A stretch of DNA of 64,000 bases, from NCBI RefSeq assembly GCF_017592335.1, contig NZ_JACNMP010000007.1, forward strand, positions 1 to 64,000. The letters run 5' to 3'. Below, piece by piece: positions 36,528 to 45,413 of the stretch. The translations under genes were made by a program, and so were the position numbers. The stretch is from Pseudaestuariivita rosea (GTDB lineage Bacteria > Pseudomonadota > Alphaproteobacteria > Rhodobacterales > Rhodobacteraceae). Position 1 is the first letter of the stretch. The number at the start of each line of letters is the position of its first letter. Under the pieces are notes generated by a model. It was not told the origin of the DNA. It was given only the letters and a program-made list of their open reading frames with translations, and did no database searches.

Positions 36528-37012
36528 AACTGGCCCGCGCCATCCATTTCGACGAAAGCGATATGCGCGTCTTTCACAATCCCGCACGCACGGGCGAATG
36601 GGCCGTTAGCGGTGGGTTTGAGTTTTCGAACTGGGGCGAAGCCGACCTGACCGGCAAAGCACGGCAGGCGTTTTCCAACGGCTGGCTTGGGGTCGAAACC
36701 TTTGGCCGGGTGACTTTTGTGGCGGTCACGCAGATCGAACAGGGGGAATATGACTCGCTGGCGCAAAATCTGGCGCAGCATTTTGTCGATATCTACGGCG
36801 CCCCGTCTTTTGAGGCTGCATTGGACGTCGCGCGTGAGGAATTGGACCACATGCGTGAGCTGTGCGAGGATCAGGACACCAATATTCTGTTGACCGTACA
36901 GCGCGACCTGACCGAAGCGGGCGTCAAGGAAAGCTTCCGCACCATCGCCCCTCAGGACGCAGGGATGGAGCAATTCGCGATCCACGGATCGCTCGATGAC
37001 CATGAGCATTAG
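36524..37012 (+). CDS. DUF6505 family protein
   Basis: A 162-residue soluble protein, last gene of the plus-strand arm of the fdh locus. The pattern MKLARAIHFDESDMRVFHNP and GEWAVSGGFEFSNW fits the family. The C-terminal half is helical and acidic. Its start overlaps the stop of the DUF4444 gene by four bases. The function is unknown; co-occurrence suggests work together with the preceding ligase-like and Fe-S carrier proteins. Confidence 0.75.
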   Translation: MKLARAIHFDESDMRVFHNPARTGEWAVSGGFEFSNWGEADLTGKARQAFSNGWLGVETFGRVTFVAVTQIEQGEYDSLAQNLAQHFVDIYGAPSFEAALDVAREELDHMRELCEDQDTNILLTVQRDLTEAGVKESFRTIAPQDAGMEQFAIHGSLDDHEH

Positions 37013-37376
37013 CGGGTGGCTGATTTCGGTGTCGTGAGTATTTGGACCAAGAAGAAGGCATAAAGAGCACCCTACCTGCTTCTTCTTGGCAAAAATACTC
37101 AAATCCGACCGTACGCAGCTGCAACCGGACGTTAGCATCTCTCGCCTACAACCCCATCTCACGACGTCGAACAAAGAAATGGTTTTCCAGAACTTGTGTT
37201 TTGGCTTGGAACCCCAAGACATAAAGCCGCCTGAAAGATCATGCATGAGACAAAAGGTGGGGGGCTTGCGACCCCTTTCTGGCTAAACCAACCCTCAAGA
37301 CGGTGGCGCCACCTTTCTTATCAGATCAGACCTCAGACCCTGCCACCCAAAGGTGATGCGGGGCAAAGGTGTTTGG
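37013..37376. other. 364-base gap between convergent genes, with a repeat and hairpins
   Basis: The gap separates the 3' ends of the DUF6505 and photolyase-like genes. It holds the GAGTATTT-type repeat at 37036-37100 and a perfect palindrome GGTGGCGCCACC (37302-37313) followed by TTTCTTAT, which may terminate plus-strand transcripts. Short open frames here lack ribosome sites and coding character. Nothing else was seen. Confidence 0.5.
37036..37100. repeat. GAGTATTT-type inverted repeat, copy 2
   Basis: The left arm GAGTATTTGGACCAAGAAG (from 37036) pairs almost perfectly with the right arm CTTCTTCTTGGC plus AAAAATACTC (37078-37100). It stands 23 bases after the DUF6505 stop, between convergent genes. 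Confidence 0.75.
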
Positions 37377-38597
37377 TCAGGCCGCACGGATGCCTTTCAG
37401 ATCGGCGAGGAACTTGGGGATTTTCTCTTTGAATTTGAAAAACCCATGCGTGGCATGGGGCCAGCAGTGTGCATCGTAGTTGCGCAGGGCGCGGATCAGA
37501 GCGATCTGTTTTGATGTCAGATCGGCCTCCAGCTGCGCCACCGCATCCGCCGCGGGACCGACCGGTGCGTAGGGTGTCACAATCTGATCCAGCCCGTTTT
37601 CGGCGGCCCAAACCGCCACATCCGATCCCGCAGCAAGAAACCTCACATCGCCCAGTTTATCCCCATATCTGGCCACCGCATCGTCGATCGCCCCGCGCGC
37701 GAACGCCGTGACGCCGTCGGACACAGTCAGCGGCGATCTGCCTTGGACCGACAGCAACACCGCCGTGGCCTTTGGCCGCTTTTGTCCGTTCAACAGATAG
37801 CCGGGGCTCAGGTCCTCTTCCGTCAACAGCACGCCGGTCCGATCCGTCATCTGCCAGGCCGCAGGTTCGGGCGCGGCCATCCGGGGCGGGTGCGGCGCGT
37901 CGGGTAGGGGGGCGGCTTGTTGTGCCAGCCCCTGCGGCCGAAACCGGCCTTCGGTATATCTTTCTATGTTGTCAGCCCGTGCCAGATAGGTTTTGCCGAT
38001 AGTCTGCAGCCCGCCGACCCACCGCCACCCAAGCGTATTGGACGCCGGATCACCATCCAGCAGGTGCCGCAGAAAGAAATCCGCACCCAGTTCCCACGGC
38101 AATCGAAGCGTGAAAATCCAGATCGAGGCAAACCACATCCGCGCGTGATTGTGCAGATATCCGGTGCGCCTCAACTCTTGCGCCCAGTGGTCAAAGCAGT
38201 CGATGCCGGTTTCGCCCCTGCACGCTGCTTCCCAATCGCGGCGCAACCCGCTTTCGGTTTGCACCCGGTTCAGCGCGGCCTGCAGACCCATCTGATAATC
38301 CCGCCAGACCTGTGGGCGCAGTTCCAGCCAGCCCTTCCAATAGGTCCGCCAATACACCTCTTGCACGAATTTTTCAGCTGTGCTGAGCGAAAACCGGCCC
38401 AAAATCGCCTGCAGCACCTCTTCCTCGGTAACCAACCGGTGCCGCAGATAGGGCGACAGCCCCGACACATGCGGGTGCCCCTGATCGCCCAGATCATAAT
38501 TCCGCTTGGCCGCGTAATCCCGCCCCGCCTTCGGCAAAAAATCATTCAGTTTTTCCAAAGCTGCGGCCCGCGTTGGCGGAAATGTGATGTTTGGCAC
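37377..38597 (-). CDS. Cryptochrome/photolyase-family FAD protein with apparently permuted domain order
   Basis: A 406-residue protein. Residues ~1-225 match the FAD-binding helical domain of photolyases: SGLSPYLRHRLVTEEEVL, YWRTYWKGWLELRP, GYLHNHARMWFASIWIF and DGDPASNTLGWRWVGG (FAD-contacting Asp/Asn region). The usual N-terminal alpha/beta antenna domain is missing in front. After a Pro/Ala linker (~226-250), residues ~255-406 look like an alpha/beta nucleotide-type domain (ATAVLLSV, VRFLAAGSDVAVWAAENG, GFFKFKEKIPKFL). This suggests the antenna-type domain has moved to the C-terminus. The role, DNA repair or light sensing, is not clear. No partner gene lies next to it. Confidence 0.78.
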   Translation of the reverse strand: MPNITFPPTRAAALEKLNDFLPKAGRDYAAKRNYDLGDQGHPHVSGLSPYLRHRLVTEEEVLQAILGRFSLSTAEKFVQEVYWRTYWKGWLELRPQVWRDYQMGLQAALNRVQTESGLRRDWEAACRGETGIDCFDHWAQELRRTGYLHNHARMWFASIWIFTLRLPWELGADFFLRHLLDGDPASNTLGWRWVGGLQTIGKTYLARADNIERYTEGRFRPQGLAQQAAPLPDAPHPPRMAAPEPAAWQMTDRTGVLLTEEDLSPGYLLNGQKRPKATAVLLSVQGRSPLTVSDGVTAFARGAIDDAVARYGDKLGDVRFLAAGSDVAVWAAENGLDQIVTPYAPVGPAADAVAQLEADLTSKQIALIRALRNYDAHCWPHATHGFFKFKEKIPKFLADLKGIRAA

Positions 38598-38768
38598 GAT
38601 CTGATCCCTTTCAACTTGGCAGAAAGGGTAAATCGGCCCCCCAGCCTTTCAAGTGTCGTCCCAAACAGATGATTTCTGTACTTGACCTTGCGGCCATATT
38701 GCTGCGGCACTAAGACTCCGTTAGCACATTCGTCTTAAGTGTGCAGTTGATCAGCCGAGGCAGAGTTT

Positions 38769-39407
38769 ATGAAAGACCCATACGAACACTATATGAATAA
38801 CCTGGTTCCCATGGTGGTTGAGCAGACCAGCCGCGGTGAACGCGCCTATGACATCTTCTCGCGTCTGCTGAAGGAACGGATCATTTTTCTGAACGGCCCG
38901 GTGCATGACGGCATGTCATCGCTGATCGTCGCACAGCTTTTGCATCTTGAGGCTGAAAACCCGTCGAAAGAGATTTCGATGTATATCAACAGCCCCGGCG
39001 GCGTCGTGACCAGCGGTCTGTCGATCTATGATACGATGCAGTACATCAAACCCAAGGTCAGCACGCTGGTGATCGGGCAGGCGGCATCCATGGGGTCGCT
39101 TTTGCTGACGGCGGGTGAACCCGGCATGCGGTTTTCACTGCCCAACAGCAGGATCATGGTGCACCAGCCGTCGGGCGGGTATCAGGGTCAGGCGACCGAC
39201 ATCATGATTCACGCCGAAGAAACGCTGAAACTGAAACAGCGTTTGAACGAAATTTACGTCAAACACACCGGCCAGACGCTGAAAAAGGTCGAGGCCGCGC
39301 TGGAGCGTGACAATTTTATGTCGCCTGAGGATGCAAAAGAATGGGGCCTTATCGACGAGATCGTCGAGAACCGTGTAAAAACGGAAGATGACTCGTCAGG
39401 GTCGTAA
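38769..39407 (+). CDS. clpP: ATP-dependent Clp protease proteolytic subunit
   Basis: A 212-residue serine peptidase forming the 14-mer chamber of ClpXP/ClpAP. The catalytic triad is visible: Ser107 in [10 protein letters not shown], His132 in [10 protein letters not shown] and Asp181 in [28 protein letters not shown] is a family signature. The ATG at 38769 follows GAGGCAGAG. It precedes clpX by 134 bases on the same strand. No heat-shock promoter could be assigned with confidence in the 171 bases upstream. Confidence 0.96.
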   Translation: MKDPYEHYMNNLVPMVVEQTSRGERAYDIFSRLLKERIIFLNGPVHDGMSSLIVAQLLHLEAENPSKEISMYINSPGGVVTSGLSIYDTMQYIKPKVSTLVIGQAASMGSLLLTAGEPGMRFSLPNSRIMVHQPSGGYQGQATDIMIHAEETLKLKQRLNEIYVKHTGQTLKKVEAALERDNFMSPEDAKEWGLIDEIVENRVKTEDDSSGS

Positions 39408-39541
39408 CGCTGTGTCGTTGGAATTACGGCACATTTTGAAGTTGTAGATGGGTATGGGCTGGCCTAAGCTGCCAGGCAGGGCAGCCCGATCCGAGCGAGT
39501 ATTCGGAATGCACAGCGGGCCAAGCGCCCAGAGGATATGTG

Positions 39542-40807
39542 ATGGCAAATAACTCTAGCGGCGATGGTAAGAACACTTTGTACTGCAGCTTTTGCGGCAA
39601 AAGTCAGCATGAGGTCAGAAAACTGATCGCTGGCCCCACGGTGTTCATCTGTGACGAATGTGTCGAACTTTGTATGGATATCATCCGGGAAGAGACGAAA
39701 TCAGCCGGTTTGAAATCGTCCGATGGCGTGCCCACACCGAAAGAGATTTGCGATGTCCTGGACGATTATGTGATCGGTCAGTCTTTTGCGAAACGGGTGC
39801 TGTCGGTGGCGGTGCATAACCACTACAAACGCCTGAATCACGCATCAAAATCCGGTGACATCGAACTGGCGAAATCGAATATTCTGCTGATCGGCCCCAC
39901 AGGTTGCGGCAAGACCTTGCTGGCGCAGACGCTGGCGCGGATTCTGGATGTGCCATTTACCATGGCCGATGCGACGACATTGACCGAAGCCGGTTATGTT
40001 GGTGAAGATGTTGAAAACATTATTCTAAAATTGCTTCAGGCCAGCGAATACAACGTCGAACGCGCGCAACGCGGCATCGTTTATATTGACGAGGTCGACA
40101 AGATCACGCGTAAATCCGACAATCCCTCGATCACTCGTGATGTGTCGGGCGAAGGGGTTCAGCAGGCGTTGTTGAAGATCATGGAAGGTACTGTGGCCAG
40201 CGTGCCGCCCCAGGGTGGGCGCAAGCATCCGCAACAGGAATTCCTGCAGGTCGACACGACCAATATCCTGTTTATCTGCGGCGGCGCTTTTGCGGGTCTT
40301 GATAAGATCATCGCGCAACGCGGCAAGGGCTCGGCTATGGGGTTCGGTGCGGATGTGCGTGACAATGATGATCGCGGGGTTGGTGATCTGTTCAAAGAGC
40401 TTGAACCAGAGGATCTGTTGAAATTCGGCCTGATTCCCGAATTCGTAGGCCGTCTGCCCGTCATTGCGACGCTTGAGGATCTGGACGAAGACGCCCTTGT
40501 GACGATTCTGACAAAGCCCAAGAACGCCCTGGTCAAGCAATATCAGCGGCTCTTTGAACTGGAAGGTGTTGCTCTGTCATTTACCGAAGATGCGCTGTCG
40601 GCCATTGCGAAACGTGCCATCGAACGGAAAACCGGTGCCCGCGGGCTGCGGTCGATCATGGAAGATATCCTGCTGGATACAATGTTTGATCTGCCCGGTT
40701 TGGAAAGTGTCAGCGAAGTGGTCGTAAATGACGAGGCCGTCAAGACCGAAGCTGCACCCCTGATGATCCACGCCGATCGTAAGGAAGAACCCGCGAGTGC
40801 CGGATAA
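39542..40807 (+). CDS. clpX: ATP-dependent Clp protease ATP-binding subunit ClpX
   Basis: A 421-residue AAA+ unfoldase that recognises substrates and feeds them to ClpP. The N-terminal zinc-binding domain has CSFCGKSQ and CDECVELC. Walker A is GPTGCGKT, Walker B is VYIDEVDK, and the pore loop is GYVGEDVE. The ClpP-binding IGF-type loop is represented by [10 protein letters not shown] further on. The ATG at 39542 begins the conserved N-terminus; a GTG immediately before is less likely. Its 3' end overlaps the RidA gene by 11 bases. Confidence 0.96.
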   Translation: MANNSSGDGKNTLYCSFCGKSQHEVRKLIAGPTVFICDECVELCMDIIREETKSAGLKSSDGVPTPKEICDVLDDYVIGQSFAKRVLSVAVHNHYKRLNHASKSGDIELAKSNILLIGPTGCGKTLLAQTLARILDVPFTMADATTLTEAGYVGEDVENIILKLLQASEYNVERAQRGIVYIDEVDKITRKSDNPSITRDVSGEGVQQALLKIMEGTVASVPPQGGRKHPQQEFLQVDTTNILFICGGAFAGLDKIIAQRGKGSAMGFGADVRDNDDRGVGDLFKELEPEDLLKFGLIPEFVGRLPVIATLEDLDEDALVTILTKPKNALVKQYQRLFELEGVALSFTEDALSAIAKRAIERKTGARGLRSIMEDILLDTMFDLPGLESVSEVVVNDEAVKTEAAPLMIHADRKEEPASAG

Positions 40808-41162
40808 AGACATCCGGCGCATTTCCTCGGGCGGGGAATACGAACAGGTTGCAGGATACTGCCGCGCTGTTGTGGCAGGTGGATTTGTGCATGTGGCGGG
40901 CACTGTCGGACCGGGTGAGACAACCTTGGACCAATGTAAGAACGCGCTGCAAATTATTGAAACGGCTTTGAAAAAGGCGGGGTCGGGTTTTGATAAAGTG
41001 GTTCGGGTGACGTATTATCTGGTGGATAAGGCCGAATTTGAAACCTGTCTGCCAACATTGCGCGACATCTTCGGTCAAAACCCACCCGCCGCGACCATGA
41101 TCGAATGCCGGTTGATTGACGACGTTCATCGCATCGAAATCGAAGTTACCGCACTGGCTTAA
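40797..41162 (+). CDS. RidA-family enamine/imine deaminase
   Basis: A 121-residue RidA (YjgF/YER057c/UK114) family protein. RidA proteins hydrolyse reactive enamine/imine intermediates from PLP enzymes. Visible features are [16 protein letters not shown] near the N-terminus, the [17 protein letters not shown] segment and [12 protein letters not shown]. The canonical Arg of the active site, usually in a PARS/AR-type motif, is replaced by [10 protein letters not shown], where the Arg-like position shifts; activity is therefore uncertain. The GTG at 40797 lies inside the end of clpX, so translation is probably coupled to clpX. Confidence 0.82.
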   Translation: MPDKDIRRISSGGEYEQVAGYCRAVVAGGFVHVAGTVGPGETTLDQCKNALQIIETALKKAGSGFDKVVRVTYYLVDKAEFETCLPTLRDIFGQNPPAATMIECRLIDDVHRIEIEVTALA

Positions 41163-41250
41163 GGGGCGTTGCCCCTCGGCCCGTTGGGCCTCACCCCAGA
41201 GTATTTTGGACCAAGAAGAAGAATAGAGACGAATAAAGCCTTCTTCTTGG
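41162..41250. repeat. Composite 3'-end element with GAGTATTT-type repeat, copy 3
   Basis: It begins at the RidA stop: AGGGGC-GTT-GCCCCT (41162-41176), then GGCCCGTTGGGCC (41178-41190), then GAGTATTTTGGACCAAGAAG (from 41199) with the partner CCTTCTTCTTGG ending at 41250. The AATACTC half of the right arm is missing. Two further hairpins follow: GCCCGTTCGGGC (41261-41272) and GAAACCGTCC/GGACGGTTTC (41275-41297). The rest of this 242-base gap shows no gene. Confidence 0.65.
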
Positions 41251-41404
41251 CTTGAGCTCCGCCCGTTCGGGCCTGAAACCGTCCACCGGACGGTTTCTGT
41301 ATCGGCCCTCACACTCTCGCCGAAGGCCACGCTCTGCAAGAGCGTTCCTCTGGACCTTGTCAGCAGAATGGGTCATATCCCATCATAAGAACAGGAGGTG
41401 CCGG

Positions 41405-41788
41405 ATGGGCATTCTAAGAACGATCTTTCGCGCGATAACGTGGTGGGACAGCCAGACCATCGGTACCCAGCTTTTTACCTGGCGCAAGGGCGTGAAGGTG
41501 GGCGAGGACGATCAGGGGAATATTTTCTATGAAACCCGCGACGGCAAGCGCCGTTGGGTGATTTATGCGGGCGAGACCGAGGCCAGCCGGATCGGCCCGG
41601 AATGGCACGGTTGGCTGCATCGCACCTGGGATGAACCGCCCACAAAAAAACCGCTGCCGCGCAAGACCTGGGAAAAGCCGCATCAGGAAAATCTGACCGG
41701 CACCGTCATGGCCTATGCGCCCGCCGGGTCGATCCGCCAAGCACAACCGAAAGAGCGTCAGGATTACGAAGCCTGGACGCCGGAATAA
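41405..41788 (+). CDS. NADH:ubiquinone oxidoreductase subunit NDUFA12 family protein
   Basis: A 127-residue protein related to the B17.2/NDUFA12 accessory subunit of complex I, present in Alphaproteobacteria. The core [36 protein letters not shown] and [16 protein letters not shown] is characteristic. The ATG at 41405 follows AGGAGGTGCC. It precedes mlaD by 14 bases and the DUF2155 gene, forming a conserved trio. It would associate with complex I at the cytoplasmic face near the membrane. Confidence 0.92.
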   Translation: MGILRTIFRAITWWDSQTIGTQLFTWRKGVKVGEDDQGNIFYETRDGKRRWVIYAGETEASRIGPEWHGWLHRTWDEPPTKKPLPRKTWEKPHQENLTGTVMAYAPAGSIRQAQPKERQDYEAWTPE

Positions 41789-41802
41789 CCGAGGCAAAAC
41801 AG

Positions 41803-42252
41803 ATGTCACACAGTTCAACAGAAGTCATGGTGGGGGGCGCCGTTCTTGCCGCCGCTGCGGCTTTCATGATCTATGCCGCGCAATTCACCGGCTATACACG
41901 CGACACCGGATCCTATGATCTGACCGCCAGTTTCCGGTCGGCCGAGGGCATAAGCGTCGGCACAGATGTCCGGTTGGCGGGTGTCAAGGTGGGTACGGTG
42001 TCTGCGCTGGATCTGAATCCGCAGACCTTCCGCGCCGATGCCACAGTTTCCCTGAACAGCAGCATCGAACTGCCCGACGACAGCATTATCCTTGTATCGT
42101 CCGAGGGGCTGTTGGGTGGCAATTTCATTGAAATTCAGCCCGGCGGATCGCCCTTTAACTACGAGCCGGGGGATGAGATTCTGGACACCCAGGGCGCCGT
42201 CAGCCTGATATCGCTGCTGCTGAAATTTGTGGCAGGCAAGGGCGAAGAGTGA
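41803..42252 (+). CDS. mlaD: Phospholipid ABC transporter periplasmic subunit MlaD
   Basis: A 149-residue MCE-domain protein anchored in the inner membrane by one N-terminal helix (VMVGGAVLAAAAAFMIYAAQ, residues 6-25). The MCE core has SYDLTASFRSAEGISVGTDV, VRLAGVKVGTV and SSEGLLGGNFIEIQPGG. MlaD hexamers link the MlaFE transporter with lipid carriers between membranes. The other mla genes are not next to it. It overlaps the DUF2155 gene by four bases. Confidence 0.92.
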   Translation: MSHSSTEVMVGGAVLAAAAAFMIYAAQFTGYTRDTGSYDLTASFRSAEGISVGTDVRLAGVKVGTVSALDLNPQTFRADATVSLNSSIELPDDSIILVSSEGLLGGNFIEIQPGGSPFNYEPGDEILDTQGAVSLISLLLKFVAGKGEE

Positions 42253-42605
42253 GGTGGACCGCCACCCTGTTGGCCCTGATCCTGCCTGGCGTTTTGGTCG
42301 CGCAGGAAACGACGAATGCCCAGGCGGCCATGGTTCGGGCGTTGGATAAGATGACAGGCGCGGTGGTCGATCTGGAAATCCCCGCCGGTCAGGTGCAGCG
42401 CTTTGGCCGGATCGAAATCACGGTGCAGGAATGCCGTTTTCCGACCAATAATCCGGCGGGTGATGCCTATGTTCTTATGAACATTCGAGAAATTGACGAT
42501 CAGGATGCCGCGTTTTTCGGCTGGATGGTCGCATCTTCGCCCGCGTTGAACGCGCTTGATCATGCGCGTTATGATGTCTGGGCGTTGCGCTGTATCACGT
42601 CTTGA
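42249..42605 (+). CDS. DUF2155 family exported protein
   Basis: A 118-residue protein with a signal peptide (MRWTATLLALILPGVLVAQ). The DUF2155 pattern ALDKMTGAVVDLEIPAGQ, GRIEITVQECRFP and AFFGWMVASSPALNALDHA is present. The start GTG overlaps the mlaD stop. The 3' end overlaps the convergent aat gene by 37 bases, so both mRNAs are complementary there. Its function is unknown; the standing link to NDUFA12 and mlaD suggests envelope work. Confidence 0.85.
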   Translation: MRWTATLLALILPGVLVAQETTNAQAAMVRALDKMTGAVVDLEIPAGQVQRFGRIEITVQECRFPTNNPAGDAYVLMNIREIDDQDAAFFGWMVASSPALNALDHARYDVWALRCITS

Positions 42606-43213
42606 GCAGCGGGCGCGCCGTCCTGTTTCAGAAAATCGGCATCCAGCTTCAATGCCGCTTGCAGGCGTTTGTGATACTCGGCCCGGCTGATTTCCACCGC
42701 GCCCAGTGACGCCAGATGCGGCGTCAGGAATTGCGTGTCAAACAGTTGAAATCGCCCGATCTTTAGCCGATCCATCAGATACGCCAGCGCGATTTTCGAT
42801 GCATCCGTCGCCCGGGAAAACATGCTTTCGCCAAAGAACGCCCCGCCAATGGCGACGCCATAGACGCCGCCGATCAGGGCACCGTCGCGCCAGACCTCAA
42901 GCGAACGCGCATAGCCTGCGTCGAAGACCGCCATATAGACATTCAGAATACGCGCGTTGATCCATGTTTCGTCCCGATCAGCGCAGCCTTGGACCACGCC
43001 CGCAAAATCCCGATCGACCGTAATCTGATAATTCTGCCGCAACAAAGCCCGCCGCAGCGAGCGTGATATATGAAAAGCGTCCAGCGGAATGATACCCCGG
43101 CGGGTGGGGTCGACCCAGAACACCTCATCTTGGTTGCGCCCTTCGGCCATCGGAAAGATGCCGTTGCAATAGGCTTGCAGCAGCAGTTCAGGCGTCAGTG
43201 GCGGTTCAGACAT
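42569..43213 (-). CDS. aat: Leucyl/phenylalanyl-tRNA--protein transferase
   Basis: A 214-residue enzyme that adds Leu or Phe to the N-terminus of proteins with N-terminal Arg or Lys, making them targets of ClpS/ClpAP in the N-end rule pathway. Signatures seen are YCNGIFPMAEG, FWVDPTRRGIIPLDAFHISR, ETWINARILNVY and GVYGVAIGGAFFGESMFS. The length fits the family. It overlaps the DUF2155 gene tail to tail. The repeat at 43266 lies just upstream of its start. Confidence 0.94.
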   Translation of the reverse strand: MSEPPLTPELLLQAYCNGIFPMAEGRNQDEVFWVDPTRRGIIPLDAFHISRSLRRALLRQNYQITVDRDFAGVVQGCADRDETWINARILNVYMAVFDAGYARSLEVWRDGALIGGVYGVAIGGAFFGESMFSRATDASKIALAYLMDRLKIGRFQLFDTQFLTPHLASLGAVEISRAEYHKRLQAALKLDADFLKQDGAPAAQDVIQRNAQTS

Positions 43214-43265
43214 GACCCTTTTGGATAAAGAGAGCGAGACGACAACGCTTTAATGCAGAGGGCGG

Positions 43266-43333
43266 CGCCGGCCCGAGGGTGGCGCAAACGCGCCGCCCTC
43301 GGGCCGGCGCGGCCCGGTGGTACCCACCGGGCG
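43266..43333. repeat. GC-rich palindromic intergenic repeat, copy 2
   Basis: The modules match those at 7948-8018: CGGCCCGAGGGTGGCGCAAA followed by CGCGCCGCCCT, then CGGGCCGGCGCGGCCCGG and TGGTACCCACCGGGCG. It lies between accC and aat on the minus strand. The two copies differ at a few bases in the loop and centre. Confidence 0.75.
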
Positions 43334-43374
43334 AGTCTAATTGGTCAGGCAATCCCGATTTAATTGATAGCATT

Positions 43375-44721
43375 TCAGCCCACATTTTCCGCCAGCCATT
43401 TTTCCAGCCAGTGGATGTTGTAATCGCCGGTGTGGATATCCTTTTCGGCCAGCAGTGCGCTGAACAGGGGGATCGTTGTGTCGATGCCATCCACGATCAG
43501 CTCGCCCAGGGCGCGGTTCAGACGGGCCAGGGCTTCGGGCCGGTCGCGGCCATGCACGATCAGCTTGCCGATCAGACTGTCGTAGTAAGGCGGGATCGAA
43601 TAGCCGTCATAAAGGGCTGAATCCATCCTTACGCCCAGACCACCGGGCGCGTGATATTGCGTGATCCGACCGGGGCATGGTGAAAAATTAGGCAGTTTTT
43701 CCGCGTTGATCCGCACTTCGATGGAATGGCCGTTGATCGTCAGATCATCCTGCCCGAAAGACATCGGCAGGCCCGCGGCCACACGAATCTGTTCGCGCAC
43801 CAGATCGACGCCAAAGATCGCCTCGGTCACCGGATGTTCGACCTGCAGGCGGGTGTTCATCTCGATAAAATAGAACTCGCCATCTTCATATAGAAACTCG
43901 ATGGTGCCGGCGCCGATATAGTTAATCTGAGCGACCGCATCCGCGCACACCTTACCGATCCTGGCCCGCGTTTCCGCGTCGATGGCGGGGCCGGGGGCCT
44001 CTTCAAACACTTTCTGGTGACGGCGCTGCAGCGAACAGTCGCGTTCACCCAGGTGGATCGCGTTGCCCTTACCATCGCCAAAGACCTGAATTTCGATGTG
44101 GCGGGGTCGGCCCAGATATTTTTCGATATAAACTTCGTCGTTGCCAAAAGCCGCTTTGCCCTCGGCCCGCGCGGTAAAGAACGCGCTTTCCAGATCCTCG
44201 GCAGTTTCAGCCAGCTTCATACCGCGCCCGCCGCCACCCGCGGTGGCTTTGATGATGACCGGAAAACCGATGTCAGCGGCCACCTTTTTCGCGGTGTCCA
44301 GATCGGGCACACCCCCGTCTGAGCCCGGCACGCAAGGCACGTCCAGTTTTTTCATCGTGTCCTTGGCGGTGATCTTGTCACCCATGACGCGGATGTGTTC
44401 GGCGGTGGGGCCGATGAAGGTCAGATCGTGATCTTCGACTATCTGCACGAAATTCGCGTTTTCAGACAGAAAACCATAGCCAGGGTGAATGGCCTGAGCG
44501 CCGGTGATTTCGCAGGCCGAGATGATGGCCGGGATCGACAGATAGCTGTCTGGGCTGGGCGGCGGGCCGATGCAGATCGCCTCATCCGCCATACGCACAT
44601 GCATCGCGTCGGCATCGGCAGTGGAATGAACGGCGACCGAATGAATGCCCATTTCGCGGCACGCACGGATCACCCGCAGCGCGATCTCACCCCGGTTCGC
44701 AATCAGGATTTTATCAAACAT
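43375..44721 (-). CDS. accC: Acetyl-CoA carboxylase, biotin carboxylase subunit
   Basis: A 448-residue ATP-grasp enzyme that carboxylates biotin on AccB, the first half-reaction of fatty acid synthesis. Motifs seen are [20 protein letters not shown] at the start, the glycine-rich loop [34 protein letters not shown] and [14 protein letters not shown]. It follows accB by nine bases; both are co-transcribed. The length is typical. Confidence 0.96.
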   Translation of the reverse strand: MFDKILIANRGEIALRVIRACREMGIHSVAVHSTADADAMHVRMADEAICIGPPPSPDSYLSIPAIISACEITGAQAIHPGYGFLSENANFVQIVEDHDLTFIGPTAEHIRVMGDKITAKDTMKKLDVPCVPGSDGGVPDLDTAKKVAADIGFPVIIKATAGGGGRGMKLAETAEDLESAFFTARAEGKAAFGNDEVYIEKYLGRPRHIEIQVFGDGKGNAIHLGERDCSLQRRHQKVFEEAPGPAIDAETRARIGKVCADAVAQINYIGAGTIEFLYEDGEFYFIEMNTRLQVEHPVTEAIFGVDLVREQIRVAAGLPMSFGQDDLTINGHSIEVRINAEKLPNFSPCPGRITQYHAPGGLGVRMDSALYDGYSIPPYYDSLIGKLIVHGRDRPEALARLNRALGELIVDGIDTTIPLFSALLAEKDIHTGDYNIHWLEKWLAENVG

Positions 44722-44730
44722 CTGAACGCC

Positions 44731-45216
44731 TTATTCGATGACCATCAGGGGCGCGCCGAATTCAACGGGTGTGCCGTCTTCGACCATAATACGCTTGACC
44801 GTGCCCGACCGGGGCGCGGGGATGTGGTTCATGGTTTTCATCGCCTCGACAATCAGCAGGGTGTCGCCTTCGCTGACGCTTTGGCCCACGCTGACAAAGG
44901 GCGATGCGCCCGGTTCGGGTTGCAGATAAACGGTGCCCACCATAGGCGATGTGACAGCACCGGGCAGGTTGGCGGGGTCTTCGATGGGGGCCTCGACCGC
45001 AGGCGCTGCCGCGGGGGCCTGGGCCGGTGCGGCTTCTTGCATGATGGGGGCCGCAACTGTGGCGGCGATCTGCTTGGCGCGGCTGACGCGGACGCGCAGG
45101 CTGTCGGCCTCGGCATAATCCCGCTTGACCTCAAGCTCGGTCAGATCGTTTTCCGCCAGCAATTCGGCCAGTGCCTTGATAAAGGCAACGTCGTTATCGT
45201 GGTTCGTCTTCGCCAT
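44731..45216 (-). CDS. accB: Acetyl-CoA carboxylase, biotin carboxyl carrier protein
   Basis: A 161-residue carrier. The N-terminal helical part (residues ~1-55), an Ala/Pro-rich linker, and the C-terminal biotinyl domain with the biotin-accepting Lys in VEAMKTMN are all present. [20 protein letters not shown] is the start of the domain. The ATG at 45216 is chosen because it begins the conserved [20 protein letters not shown]; upstream codons are unlike the family. First gene of the accB-accC pair. Confidence 0.94.
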   Translation of the reverse strand: MAKTNHDNDVAFIKALAELLAENDLTELEVKRDYAEADSLRVRVSRAKQIAATVAAPIMQEAAPAQAPAAAPAVEAPIEDPANLPGAVTSPMVGTVYLQPEPGASPFVSVGQSVSEGDTLLIVEAMKTMNHIPAPRSGTVKRIMVEDGTPVEFGAPLMVIE

Positions 45217-45413
45217 GCCGTCCTCATGTCCCTTTTCGCCCTGTCTGATGCAGGGGCTGTTGCAGCATATATATCCTATGCCTTGTGAAGCGAAAAGTGG
45301 TGCCATGCAAGTGGGCTGCGCGATTTCCTGTTGAGCCGTGATCTGTTAACCTTGGTTATCAACCTATTGGTAAGAATTTTCGGCCAAAACTGCCCAAAGG
45401 GACAAGGCAGCGA

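Noticed and set aside
38598-38768. Heat-shock sigma-32 promoter upstream of clpP
   Set aside because: CTTGACC and CCATATT occur but are spaced by only about six bases, far too close for a -35/-10 pair.
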